A stretch of DNA of 39,835 nt from Gemmatimonadota bacterium (GTDB taxonomy: Bacteria > Gemmatimonadota > Gemmatimonadetes > Gemmatimonadales > Gemmatimonadaceae): contig QHUA01000138.1 in the NCBI GenBank assembly GCA_003221805.1, positions 1 to 39,835 on the forward strand, given 5' to 3'. Of the stretch, positions 21,187-30,041 are shown one piece after another; positions within the stretch are counted from its first letter, which is position 1, and each line of letters opens with the position of its first letter. The position numbers were made by a program, and so were the translations under genes. The notes under the pieces are model-generated. The model did not search any database, had not been told where the DNA came from, and worked only from the letters and a program-made list of their open reading frames with translations.

Positions 21187-21369
21187 CTACGCTTCCTTCG
21201 GCTCTACTCGCTGTTCGCCTGCATAGTACCCGCACTCCTCGCAGACATGATGCGGACGCTTCATGCTCTGACAGCGCGGACACTTCTGAATCACAATTGC
21301 AGGCGCGATCTTGTGGGTGTTGCGCGCGCGCTTCTTTCGCTTTGATGTGCGTCGCTTTGGGACGGCCAT
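21187..21369 (-). CDS. rpmF: 50S ribosomal protein L32 (Zn-binding, four-Cys type)
   Basis: AVPKRRTSKRKKRARNTHK; CPRC and CEEC pairs. Confidence 0.97.
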   Translation of the reverse strand: MAVPKRRTSKRKKRARNTHKIAPAIVIQKCPRCQSMKRPHHVCEECGYYAGEQRVEPKEA

Positions 21370-21398
21370 TGTTTCTGTTCCTTGAGTGTGTTGACGAG

Positions 21399-21911
21399 CT
21401 AGTGCGACTTGCTTTTATGCTTGAGCAATGCGTCCCAGCGCGAATCAGTCTTTGTTGTCGTACAGCTGCAAGTGCTTTCGTTCAGATTGGTGCCACAGGT
21501 GGGGCATAGTCCTTTGCAATCTTCCCGGCATTGAACGTAACCCGGAACCGTCAAAAGCCAGGTCTCCCTGATCGCTGGGCGAAGATCGAGCATTCGCTCG
21601 TTGGGATCGTAGAGAAACACGTCAGGGTCGTCCGCTTCCTCCGCGCCGAGCTCGGCGAGAAGCAGGTGTGCGTCCTCGTCCACTTCGACATCGACCTCAT
21701 CCAGACAGAGGCGACACGCCAACTCAATTTGGCCTTCGACCCGACCTGTAAAGTAGAACCTGCCTTCACCAGCCGACGATAGTCTGCCGGTGACCCGGAT
21801 CGGTTCAGTCGGCCGGGTGTCGCCTGCTTCCCAGATTGAATCGTCCGGCTTGATCGAGCCGTCGACGTGAACGGCCTTGGTTTCGAGCGACCGGATGTCA
21901 AAGGACAGCAT
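21399..21911 (-). CDS. yceD: DUF177 / YceD family protein
   Basis: GEGRFYFTGRVEGQIELACRLCLDEVDVEVDEDAHLLLAE; C-terminal CREDCKGLCPTCGTNLNESTCSC; position upstream of rpmF-plsX. Confidence 0.9.
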   Translation of the reverse strand: MLSFDIRSLETKAVHVDGSIKPDDSIWEAGDTRPTEPIRVTGRLSSAGEGRFYFTGRVEGQIELACRLCLDEVDVEVDEDAHLLLAELGAEEADDPDVFLYDPNERMLDLRPAIRETWLLTVPGYVQCREDCKGLCPTCGTNLNESTCSCTTTKTDSRWDALLKHKSKSH

Positions 21912-21914
21912 AAG

Positions 21915-21939
21915 CCCTTTAACCTAGCGGGTTTAAGGG
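21915..21939 (-). promoter_or_regulatory. Hairpin (10-bp stem, one mismatch, 5-nt loop) overlapping the probable RBS of yceD
   Basis: Transcript strand: CCCTTAAACC CGCTA GGTTAAAGGG CTT ATG; the AAAGGG purine run is in the 3' arm. Confidence 0.55.
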
Positions 21940-22006
21940 GCCTATTCCAGTGAGGCTCCTAAGCTTTTTTTGTTCGCAACTGCGGCTGGCAGTCTTCCGT
22001 TGCCGT

Positions 22007-22426
22007 TTAGATCAGCTCGGCTTCCGCAAAGAAGAATTTCGCCTCGCGCTCCGCATTTTCATCCGAGTCCGAGGCGTGGATCGCGTTCCGCTCCTTCGAT
22101 TCGGCGTAGAGCTTCCTCACCGTTCCAGCTTCCGCCTCGGCGGGGTCGGTCGCGCCGATCGTCTTACGCAGCGTAGCGACGGCGTCGGCGCGCTCGAGGA
22201 CCATCGGCATGCATTTGCCCGACGTCATGAAGCGCACCAGCGGCGCGAAGAACGGACGCTCGCGGTGGACGGCGTAAAAGGCCTGCGCCTGTGGTTCACT
22301 CAGTCTCATCACCCGCGAAGAAATGATCTTGAATCCTGCCTTCTCCAGATGGGCGATGATCAATCCGGATTTTCCCGAATTGAATGCGTCGGGCTTGATG
22401 ATGGTGAGAGTTCTGTTGCCAGCCAT
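22007..22426 (-). CDS. ndk: Nucleoside diphosphate kinase
   Basis: RTLTIIKPDAFNSGKSG; active-site His segment NAIHASDSDENAEREAKFFF. Confidence 0.96.
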   Translation of the reverse strand: MAGNRTLTIIKPDAFNSGKSGLIIAHLEKAGFKIISSRVMRLSEPQAQAFYAVHRERPFFAPLVRFMTSGKCMPMVLERADAVATLRKTIGATDPAEAEAGTVRKLYAESKERNAIHASDSDENAEREAKFFFAEAELI

Positions 22427-22440
22427 TTATCGCTCGACTC

Positions 22441-23253
22441 CTAGCGTAGAACGCGTTTGAGTAAATCCACGACGTCAATGGGTCGCTTGGCAACGCCAAC
22501 GCCGTTGTCCTCGAATGCCTGCATCTTCTCGGCGGCAGTGCCGGCCGATCCGGAGATGATTGCACCAGCGTGACCCATGCGGCGACCGGGGGGCGCGGTT
22601 TGCCCGGCGATAAAGCCGACTACGGGTTTTTTCATCTTTTGTTTGACGAAGCGCGCGGCTTCCTGCTCGTCGGTGCCGCCGATCTCGCCGATCATCACTA
22701 CGGCTTTGGTCACCGGATCCTTCTCGAACGCGTCGAGACAATCGATGAAGTTCGTACCGTTGATCGGATCGCCACCGATTCCAACGCAGGTGGTTTGTCC
22801 GATTTTCGCGCGCGTCATCTGATAGACGACTTCGTAAGTCAGAGTACCCGACCGACTGACAAGACCGACGGGCCCCGGCGTGCAGATCCTGCCTGGAATG
22901 ATTCCGACCTTTGAGGCACCGGGCGAGATCAAGCCCGGACAGTTCGGTCCAAGGAGCTTGGACCCGCGCTCCTTCACGAAGAGATAGACGCGGGTCATGT
23001 CCAGAACGGGCACCCCCTCTGTAATGCAAACGATGAATGGGATGCCCGCGTCTGCTGCTTCCATCATCGCATCGGCGGCAAAGGGCGGCGGGACGTACAC
23101 CTTGTCCTCGAATTTCTGGCCTCCCTTCCCCGGAGTGATGCCACCGACGACCTGTGTGCCGTACTCGATCATCTGCTTGCCGTGGAACGAGCCGTCGCGA
23201 CCCGTAATGCCCTGGATGAGCAGACGCGTGTCCTTATCGATGAAAATGCTCAC
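22441..23253 (-). CDS. sucD: Succinyl-CoA synthetase alpha subunit
   Basis: [87 protein letters not shown]. Confidence 0.98.
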   Translation of the reverse strand: MSIFIDKDTRLLIQGITGRDGSFHGKQMIEYGTQVVGGITPGKGGQKFEDKVYVPPPFAADAMMEAADAGIPFIVCITEGVPVLDMTRVYLFVKERGSKLLGPNCPGLISPGASKVGIIPGRICTPGPVGLVSRSGTLTYEVVYQMTRAKIGQTTCVGIGGDPINGTNFIDCLDAFEKDPVTKAVVMIGEIGGTDEQEAARFVKQKMKKPVVGFIAGQTAPPGRRMGHAGAIISGSAGTAAEKMQAFEDNGVGVAKRPIDVVDLLKRVLR

Positions 23254-24395
23254 GCGGCTTTTCCTCCGGTCGCTAGAGCGACTGCCTTCTTCACCGCTTC
23301 GTCCATATCGGTCATCGCCGACATTCCGTTCTCTTTGAGGATCTTGACTGCGATTTCTTCGTTGGTGCCGGTGAGGCGGATGACGAGGGGAACTTTCAGC
23401 GGATTCTGCCTGATCGCGGTCACTATTCCGTTGGCGACGTCATCGGTGCGGGTGATGCCGCCGAAGATGTTGAACAGGATCGTCTTCACGTTCGGATCGC
23501 TGGTGATGATGCGAAGCGCGGCGACGACCTTCTCCGGGTTTGAGGAGCCGCCTATGTCGAGGAAATTGGCTGGCTCGCCCCCGTAGTACTTCACCAGATC
23601 CATAGTCGCCATCGCCAGGCCGGCGCCGTTGACGACGCACCCGACGTTTCCGTCGAGCTTGATGAACGTGAGGTTCGCCTTTCTCGCCTCGACTTCGCTT
23701 GGGGCCTCGGCGGATTCGTCGCGCAGAGCGGCGATGTCCGGACGACGATCGAGCTCGTTGTCGTCGATCACCATTTTCGCGTCGAGTGCGACGACGTCGC
23801 CGCTCGGCGTCGTCACCAACGGATTGATCTCGGCCAGTGATCCTCCGTTCTCGGAGAATGCTTTATAGAGCTGCTGGAGGATTTTCGCTGCGGCGCGGAC
23901 CTGCTTGATGTCCGAATAGAGGAAGAAAGCGAGCTGCATCGCCTCGTACGCCTGTAGCCCGTAGCGCGGATCGATTGGATGTCGGAGAATTTTCTCCGGC
24001 GTCTTTGCCGCCACTTCCTCGATATCGATGCCACCGGCCGCACTCGCCATGAAGACTGCCCGCTTGGACGCTCGATCGACGATGATGCCGACGTACGCCT
24101 CGCTGGCGATGTCAGCGGCCGGTGTGACGAGAACTTTCTGTACGGGAAGTCCCTTGATCGAGAGCTTGAGAATCTGCGCCGCGACGCTCCTGGCTTCCTC
24201 GGGCGTTTTTGCCAGCTTGACGCCTCCTGCTTTTCCGCGACCGCCGGCGTGGACCTGCGCTTTGACAACGACAGTTGTCGCAAACCTGCGGGCGATTGCT
24301 TCTGCTTCTTCCGGTGTCCTGGCGACCTCACCCGGCGGGATTGGTATGCCGTATTTGCGAAAGATCTCTTTTGCCTGGTATTCGTGGATGTTCAC
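23250..24395 (-). CDS. sucC: Succinyl-CoA synthetase beta subunit (GTG start)
   Basis: [89 protein letters not shown]. Confidence 0.98.
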   Translation of the reverse strand: MNIHEYQAKEIFRKYGIPIPPGEVARTPEEAEAIARRFATTVVVKAQVHAGGRGKAGGVKLAKTPEEARSVAAQILKLSIKGLPVQKVLVTPAADIASEAYVGIIVDRASKRAVFMASAAGGIDIEEVAAKTPEKILRHPIDPRYGLQAYEAMQLAFFLYSDIKQVRAAAKILQQLYKAFSENGGSLAEINPLVTTPSGDVVALDAKMVIDDNELDRRPDIAALRDESAEAPSEVEARKANLTFIKLDGNVGCVVNGAGLAMATMDLVKYYGGEPANFLDIGGSSNPEKVVAALRIITSDPNVKTILFNIFGGITRTDDVANGIVTAIRQNPLKVPLVIRLTGTNEEIAVKILKENGMSAMTDMDEAVKKAVALATGGKAA

Positions 24396-24407
24396 TCTTT
24401 CTCCGAG

Positions 24408-24424
24408 CGCGCGCAGTGCGCGCG
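24408..24424. repeat. GC-only inverted repeat CGCGCGC-AGT-GCGCGCG in the arcC-sucC gap
   Basis: 7-bp perfect stem, 3-nt loop; 12 bp upstream of the sucC GTG; no U-tract on the transcribed strand. Confidence 0.45.
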
Positions 24425-24452
24425 GATTATCGAATTGACCGATGTTGTGCTG

Positions 24453-25397
24453 CTATGGAACGATTTCCGTTCCGCCGACGCCCTGCACCGCCGCTCTTCC
24501 CTTGCTCAGCTCCGTAATAATGGCACGGCCCTGTGTGCGACGCACATAATCGGCGGCCGCGGCGACCTTGGGGCCCATGCTTCCTTCGCCGAACGCTCCT
24601 TCGCTCGCCAGCTTGTCGGCTTCGGCGACACTCATCGAGCTGATGGCCCGCTTCTCGTCTGTGCCCCAGCCAGTATAAACGGCATCGACGTCAGTGAGAA
24701 TCAGAAAAAGCTCGGCGCCCAGCTCTCTCGCAAGAACTGCAGCAGCCAGGTCTTTATCGATCACGGCGTCGACACCCTCAAGTCCGAGCACGCGATCTCG
24801 GTAGATCGGAATCCCTCCACCGCCACAAGCGATCACCAGCGAGTCGCGCTCGAGCAGTGCTTTGATCGTAGCGAGCTCGTGAATCGAGAGGGGCTGGGGA
24901 CTGCCGACGACGCGACGGAAATGACCCTTTGCATCTTTTTTCACGGGATGATCCTGAGCGCGCAGTTCGCGGGCACGGGCAACTGACAATCCGTGCCCGA
25001 TGAACTTCTTCGGATCCTTGAGGGCTGGGTCATCGGCGGCGACTTCCACCTGAGTGAGCACTGTTACCACATCACGTCCGTTGCCCGCTTTGCGCAGAGC
25101 GTTTTCCAGCGATTGCTGGAGCATGTAGCCGATCCAGCCCGCTGTGCCCGCGACCAGAACGCCGAGCGGGAGCGGCGCGACTTCACTGCGCGCTTTCTCG
25201 TTGCGAACGAGCTCGTCCCCCACCTGCGGACCATTACCGTGGACTACGACCACTCGCCATCCATCGAGAGCGAGATCAACGATGGGACCGAGGCTCTCTC
25301 GCGTATGGCGGAATTGATCGGCGATCGTCGAGCGCTCTCCCGGCGGGGAAAGTGCGTTGCCGCCGATGGCGATGACGGCAGTGCGCGTCTCGTTCAT
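24453..25397 (-). CDS. arcC: Carbamate kinase
   Basis: AVIAIGGNALSPPGE, VVVVHGNGPQVGDELVRNE, PLGVLVAGTAGWIGYMLQQSL, VIACGGGGIPIYRD, VDAVIDKDLAAAVLA, LILTDVDAVYTGWGT, FGEGSMGPKVAAAADYV. Confidence 0.96.
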   Translation of the reverse strand: MNETRTAVIAIGGNALSPPGERSTIADQFRHTRESLGPIVDLALDGWRVVVVHGNGPQVGDELVRNEKARSEVAPLPLGVLVAGTAGWIGYMLQQSLENALRKAGNGRDVVTVLTQVEVAADDPALKDPKKFIGHGLSVARARELRAQDHPVKKDAKGHFRRVVGSPQPLSIHELATIKALLERDSLVIACGGGGIPIYRDRVLGLEGVDAVIDKDLAAAVLARELGAELFLILTDVDAVYTGWGTDEKRAISSMSVAEADKLASEGAFGEGSMGPKVAAAADYVRRTQGRAIITELSKGRAAVQGVGGTEIVP

Positions 25398-27139
25398 TTG
25401 CGCGCCGGACCAATGAGAGCGCCGAGCGAGTCATATGCAATGCCGAAAGCTTTGAGATCAGCTGCGGCCAGCGCCGCTCGCATCCGGTTGTAGAGCCGTG
25501 TCACCGCCGCTCTGAAGGTCGAGTCGCCTCGTCCTCCAGCCGAATCACTCGCGATAGGCGACCACGGCGTGGTGGTGAGCTCACGAGCGATTGTTGGTGC
25601 GCGGTAGTCAGCGGCATTGGGAAATGCGGTCATCCAGCTCTGAGCAATTGGATCGGGGGCCGGGTCCGCCGCGATCATCACCCGCGCGGTGCGCGCATTG
25701 ACCAGCGCGGTCGCGGCGTGACGAAAGTAGCTGCGTTCTTCACCCGCGAGCATGAAATGCTGACTGAGCGGATAATTCGCGGACGCGGAATACAGCTCGA
25801 GCTTCCAGTAAAGAGTGTCAGCGTGAAACAAGGGCTCGACTATGCTTCCCTGGGCGAAAACGGGCGCCAGAGCGCGCACCCTGTTGCGAACGTCGCGCAC
25901 AGTGACGAGTCGTGCACGGAGCGGAACCGAATCGGAGAGCAGATCAAATGCCTGGTACGCCCAGGCAAATCCCAGTCGCGAGAAACCATCACCTAATCGC
26001 TGGCCCGCCACGTCGAGCTGGGGATCGGCCACGACCACCAGGCCGCGCGCTCCGGGGTATGCGAGCGAATCCTGCCGCAGCAACTGCCTGCTCGCCGCGT
26101 CTGACACTACGCTGTCGAGCGCAGCCGAAACGCCAGACTTGCGGAGCGCTTCGTAGGTCGCCGCGTTCGGCGCATAGGCGCGCCGCGTAAAATCCGCGCG
26201 CGTCGCTGCATAGGGGCGCTCGCGAACCATCTGAGCGTCATGAGGTGTGAAACGTTGCACCATCCACGGAATGATTTCCTGCACGCTTATGGACAGCAGC
26301 ACAATGACAGTGACGGCGACGAAACTCGTGCGCAGCTGGCCGGTCCAACCGCTCAGCAGCACAGTGATAGCCGCGGCAGCAGTAGCAATCGAGAGAAGCA
26401 AAAGCCCCGGCAGCAACCACTGGTGGTCGACGTAGGAAAAGATTCCTCCTTCCCCGGTGCCCTTGATCAGCAGATCGTACGACTCCAGTCGGTAGCTCCA
26501 CATCGTGATGAGCAGGAGCAGCGCTGCCAACACGCTCAGATGGCGACGAACGTGCGCGCTCATGCGCAAGCCGACGCGCTCCCAGCGCAAGCCAGGTGTC
26601 AGCGAATAAAGAATCACGACCAGAACCGACACGCCGACCACGAGCACCATCGCCCAGGTGTAGACAGCTTTCTCGAACGGGAGCCAGGTGGTGTAGAAGG
26701 CGAGATCGTGCTGGAAGTACGGATCGCTCTCGCGGAAAGTCACACCAAGACGCGCCACTGCCAGCGATGTCCACGCTGGAAGGGCTGGGGTCGCCGCCGC
26801 GGCGACGACTATCGCCAGAACGAAAGCAAACCGGTCAATGTATTTTCGCGGAACCGCTTCGCCGAACTCGACGTTGGCGAGGCGACGCGGCAGTGTGAGC
26901 ACTCCGATGCTGCGTCCGAGTGCCGACAGATTGAGAAAGGCGAGGAGGACCGCGACGACGGTGCCGATTCCGTAGATGAGGAGAAGATCACCCGATCGCT
27001 CTGTCCACAGTGGCGCGGCGCCGAGCGATGCGTACCAGGTGTAATCAGCGTAGAGAGCGGACGCTGCGCGTCCGCCAATCAGAATCGCCGCCGCGATGAC
27101 GACTCCGACGAGGAGGCGCCTGCGGGTCGATGGCGTCAC
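25394..27139 (-). CDS. UPF0182-like integral membrane protein, compact form (GTG start)
   Basis: Multiple TM segments; LYADYTWYASLGAAPLWTERSGDLLLIYG, FRESDPYFQHDLAFYTTWLPF, LLPGLLLLSIATAAAAI, NRVRALAPVFAQGSIVEPLFHADTLYWKLELYSASANYPLSQHF. Confidence 0.78.
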   Translation of the reverse strand: MTPSTRRRLLVGVVIAAAILIGGRAASALYADYTWYASLGAAPLWTERSGDLLLIYGIGTVVAVLLAFLNLSALGRSIGVLTLPRRLANVEFGEAVPRKYIDRFAFVLAIVVAAAATPALPAWTSLAVARLGVTFRESDPYFQHDLAFYTTWLPFEKAVYTWAMVLVVGVSVLVVILYSLTPGLRWERVGLRMSAHVRRHLSVLAALLLLITMWSYRLESYDLLIKGTGEGGIFSYVDHQWLLPGLLLLSIATAAAAITVLLSGWTGQLRTSFVAVTVIVLLSISVQEIIPWMVQRFTPHDAQMVRERPYAATRADFTRRAYAPNAATYEALRKSGVSAALDSVVSDAASRQLLRQDSLAYPGARGLVVVADPQLDVAGQRLGDGFSRLGFAWAYQAFDLLSDSVPLRARLVTVRDVRNRVRALAPVFAQGSIVEPLFHADTLYWKLELYSASANYPLSQHFMLAGEERSYFRHAATALVNARTARVMIAADPAPDPIAQSWMTAFPNAADYRAPTIARELTTTPWSPIASDSAGGRGDSTFRAAVTRLYNRMRAALAAADLKAFGIAYDSLGALIGPARK

Positions 27140-27140
27140 G

Positions 27141-28508
27141 TCACACCTTCACGCCTTTGGAGCGCAGCCAGCCCTGCATCTCCGCTTGCATCCCGTCCAG
27201 CTGCTCTCTCGTTCTTGCCTCGAAACGCATCACCAGCACGGGCTGGGTGTTCGAAGCGCGGAGCAATCCCCAACCGTCGCCGTACAGGACACGGACTCCA
27301 TCGACGGTGATGACTTTGTACTTCGCGGCGAAATATCTCGTCGCATCGTCGACAATGGCGAACTTCTTGTCGTCCGGGCAATCGATGCGAATCTCCGGTG
27401 TCGAGACGAAGCGCGGAACGTCGGCGAGCAGATCACGAATGGTTTTTCCGGAGTCAGCGACGATCTGTAGCAGACGCGCGGCGCCGTACAAGGCATCGTC
27501 GAAACCGTAGAAGCCCTCCGAGAAGAACATGTGCCCTGACATCTCACCGGCCACCGGGGCGTGCGTCGCGTGCATCTTCTCCTCCATGAGAGAGTGACCA
27601 GTCTTCCACATCACCGGGACTCCTCCGGCTTTCTCCACTGCCTCGGGAAGCGCTTGCGACGCCTTGACGTCGAACACAATCGACTGGCCCTTTCCGGTAC
27701 GTGCCAGGACATCGCGGGCGTAGACAATGAGCAGGTAATCGCCCCAGATGATTTCGCCAGCATTATCAATCACACCAATTCTATCGGCGTCGCCATCGAA
27801 CGCGATGCCAATGTCGGCGCGATCCCTTTTCACTGCCGCGATCAGATCCTGAAGGTTTTTCGGGACCGTGGGATCCGGGTGATGGTTGGGGAACGTCCCA
27901 TCGCTCTCACAAAAAAGGCAATTCGGCTCGATTCCGAGTCGGGGGAAAAGCTTGGGTGCAACGAGGGCGCCGGCGCCGTTGCCACAATCGAGAACAACTT
28001 TCAACTTGCGCGAGAGCTTGCCGACGCGACCGGCAATGTCGTCGACATACCGATCGATGACCTCCTCTTGGCGCAGACAGCCCTTCCCGCGCGAGAAGTG
28101 TCCCGCGACCGCCAGATCGTAGATGTGCTGGATGTCGGTGCCGTAGATGGACTTGGTCCCCTGCCCGAGCTTGAAGCCGTTGTACTCGGGCGGGTTGTGG
28201 GATCCGGTAATCTGGATGCCGCCGACTACCTCGAGGTTGTGCTGCGACCAATATGCGAGTGGGGTTGGCACGACGCCGATGTCCACGACGTCGACTCCAC
28301 TCGCCAGCAGTCCGTCAACCAGCGCCCTGTGGAGTCCGACACCACTGGGTCGATTGTCGCGGCCAACGGCGAGCGCTCCCTTTACTCCTTTCTCTCCAAG
28401 AAACGTCGCGTACGCACCGCCGATGGCAGTCGCGACCTCCTCCGTGAGGTCCTTGCCGGTAACGCCGCGGATGTCGTACTCACGAAAGATTTCGCGCGAG
28501 AGCTTCAT
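27141..28508 (-). CDS. manB: Phosphomannomutase/phosphoglucomutase
   Basis: FREYDIRGVTGKDLTEE, VGRDNRPSG, QITGSHNPPEYNGFKLG, GIAFDGDADRIGVID, GEMSGHMFFSEGFYGFDDALY, RASNTQPVLVMRFEA. Confidence 0.94.
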   Translation of the reverse strand: MKLSREIFREYDIRGVTGKDLTEEVATAIGGAYATFLGEKGVKGALAVGRDNRPSGVGLHRALVDGLLASGVDVVDIGVVPTPLAYWSQHNLEVVGGIQITGSHNPPEYNGFKLGQGTKSIYGTDIQHIYDLAVAGHFSRGKGCLRQEEVIDRYVDDIAGRVGKLSRKLKVVLDCGNGAGALVAPKLFPRLGIEPNCLFCESDGTFPNHHPDPTVPKNLQDLIAAVKRDRADIGIAFDGDADRIGVIDNAGEIIWGDYLLIVYARDVLARTGKGQSIVFDVKASQALPEAVEKAGGVPVMWKTGHSLMEEKMHATHAPVAGEMSGHMFFSEGFYGFDDALYGAARLLQIVADSGKTIRDLLADVPRFVSTPEIRIDCPDDKKFAIVDDATRYFAAKYKVITVDGVRVLYGDGWGLLRASNTQPVLVMRFEARTREQLDGMQAEMQGWLRSKGVKV

Positions 28509-28514
28509 GCCCGA

Positions 28515-30041
28515 TCAGTGTGACTGCATCGCGACGTGGCCGCGCGCGGGGCTGGCCGGCTGTGTGTTCACCGAGGGCTCGCTGCGCTGCGTCAACGCGA
28601 CGATCGCATCGGGGAACAGTCCGAAAATCAGAATGATAGCCGCCGAAGCCCACACCACCGCCCGCGTCCAGCCGCTCGGCCGCGCCGGAACGACAGCGCT
28701 GGTGCGTGGCTTCATGAACATCACCATCACGACATAGAGATAATAACCCGCGCTCACGACGCTGGTGATGACGAGCAGGACAGCAAGGCGCGTTTGCGGA
28801 AAGGGTGCCTGCAGCGCGGCCTGAAGGACGTACCACTTGGCGAAGAATCCAATGCCACCGAAAATCGGGAAACCGAGCAGCGCGAGCATGAAGACAGCCA
28901 TCGCTACCGCCAAACCGGGTCTTACGCTCCATAGCCCGGCGTAGTCTTCAATGTTCATATTGTCCTCGCCTGGCCTGCCCAGAGCGACGACTACCGCGAA
29001 CGCTCCCAGCGTCGCGATGGTGTAGGCGAACAAGTAAAACATGAACGCGGCGCTGCCGAGGCTTGTACCGACGACGATTGCGACCAGGATGTAGCCTGCA
29101 TGCGCAATGCTCGAGTAGGCGAGCAGGCGCTTGATGTTGCGTTGAGCCAACGCAACCAGATTTCCGACGACCATCGTAATCGCCGCCAGCCACCACACGG
29201 CTTCGTGCCAGATGTAAAGCAGCGTCGGAAACGCCTCGAGCCAGAGGCGGAAGAGCGCGGCGAAGGCCGCACCTTTTACCGCCGCGGCCATGTACGCGGT
29301 GATCGGCGTCGGCGCGCCTTCGTAAGCATCGGGAGCCCACATGTGGAACGGTGCCGCCGCAATCTTGAACCCGAAGCCGACGAGAATCAGCGCGATTCCC
29401 ACCAGCAACAGTCCATTGTGCTCGAGGCTGAAGCGGACGATGTTCGCCCTGATCTCGACGAAGTTAGTGGCGCCGGTTGCGCCGTAGACGAGCGCGATAC
29501 CGTACAGCAGGAAGGCGGTCGAAAAGGCGCCGAGCAGGAAATACTTGATTGCTCCTTCGGCGGAGCGCTCGGTCCGGCGATTGACACCGACCAGCACGTA
29601 GACCGCGATCGACATGAGCTCGATCCCGAGGAACACGATGATCAAGTCGCGTGCTGCGGCGAGGATCATCATTCCGGAAGTCGCCAGCAACAGCAGCACG
29701 TGCGTCTCGCCAGGAGTAATCCCCTCGCGCACATTGTAGTCGAGCGACATTGCAATCGTGCCCAGCGTCGCGATGAGGAGAATCTCGTCGGTCGCCCAGC
29801 GGAAATTGTCGACTGCGATCACTCCGACCGACGCCGTGTACCCCGCGTAGGCGTAGTAACCGACCGCTACCATGGTGAAGATGCAGAGCGCCATGCTGAG
29901 GATGCCGACAGTGCGCTGATGCTCATCGCTCTCCGGGCGCCAACCCGCGAAGAGAAGGAGCAGCATCGCTCCGCCCATCAACAGCAGATCGGGACCGAGC
30001 GCGGATGTGAGCTGGGCCGGCATGGTCAGATCGAAATTCAT
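28515..30041 (-). CDS. nuoN: NADH-quinone oxidoreductase subunit N
   Basis: FLGIELMSIAVYVLVG, KYFLLGAFSTAFLLYGIALVYG, FKIAAAPFHMWAPDAYEGAPTPITAYMA, NIKRLLAYSSIAHAGYIL. Confidence 0.97.
   Translation of the reverse strand: MNFDLTMPAQLTSALGPDLLLMGGAMLLLLFAGWRPESDEHQRTVGILSMALCIFTMVAVGYYAYAGYTASVGVIAVDNFRWATDEILLIATLGTIAMSLDYNVREGITPGETHVLLLLATSGMMILAAARDLIIVFLGIELMSIAVYVLVGVNRRTERSAEGAIKYFLLGAFSTAFLLYGIALVYGATGATNFVEIRANIVRFSLEHNGLLLVGIALILVGFGFKIAAAPFHMWAPDAYEGAPTPITAYMAAAVKGAAFAALFRLWLEAFPTLLYIWHEAVWWLAAITMVVGNLVALAQRNIKRLLAYSSIAHAGYILVAIVVGTSLGSAAFMFYLFAYTIATLGAFAVVVALGRPGEDNMNIEDYAGLWSVRPGLAVAMAVFMLALLGFPIFGGIGFFAKWYVLQAALQAPFPQTRLAVLLVITSVVSAGYYLYVVMVMFMKPRTSAVVPARPSGWTRAVVWASAAIILIFGLFPDAIVALTQRSEPSVNTQPASPARGHVAMQSH

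Noticed and set aside
21960-22006. Rho-independent terminator after ndk
   Set aside because: Only short imperfect stems (GCAAC/GTTGC) and the A-run lies on the wrong side for a minus-strand U-tract.
23979-24986. Plus-strand ORF of 335 aa antisense to sucC/arcC
   Set aside because: Mirrors high-GC codon usage of confidently identified minus-strand genes; translation has no recognisable fold or motif.
26240-27310. Plus-strand ORF of 356 aa antisense to the UPF0182-like gene
   Set aside because: Low-complexity Arg/His/Gln-rich product typical of antisense frames; no family resemblance.
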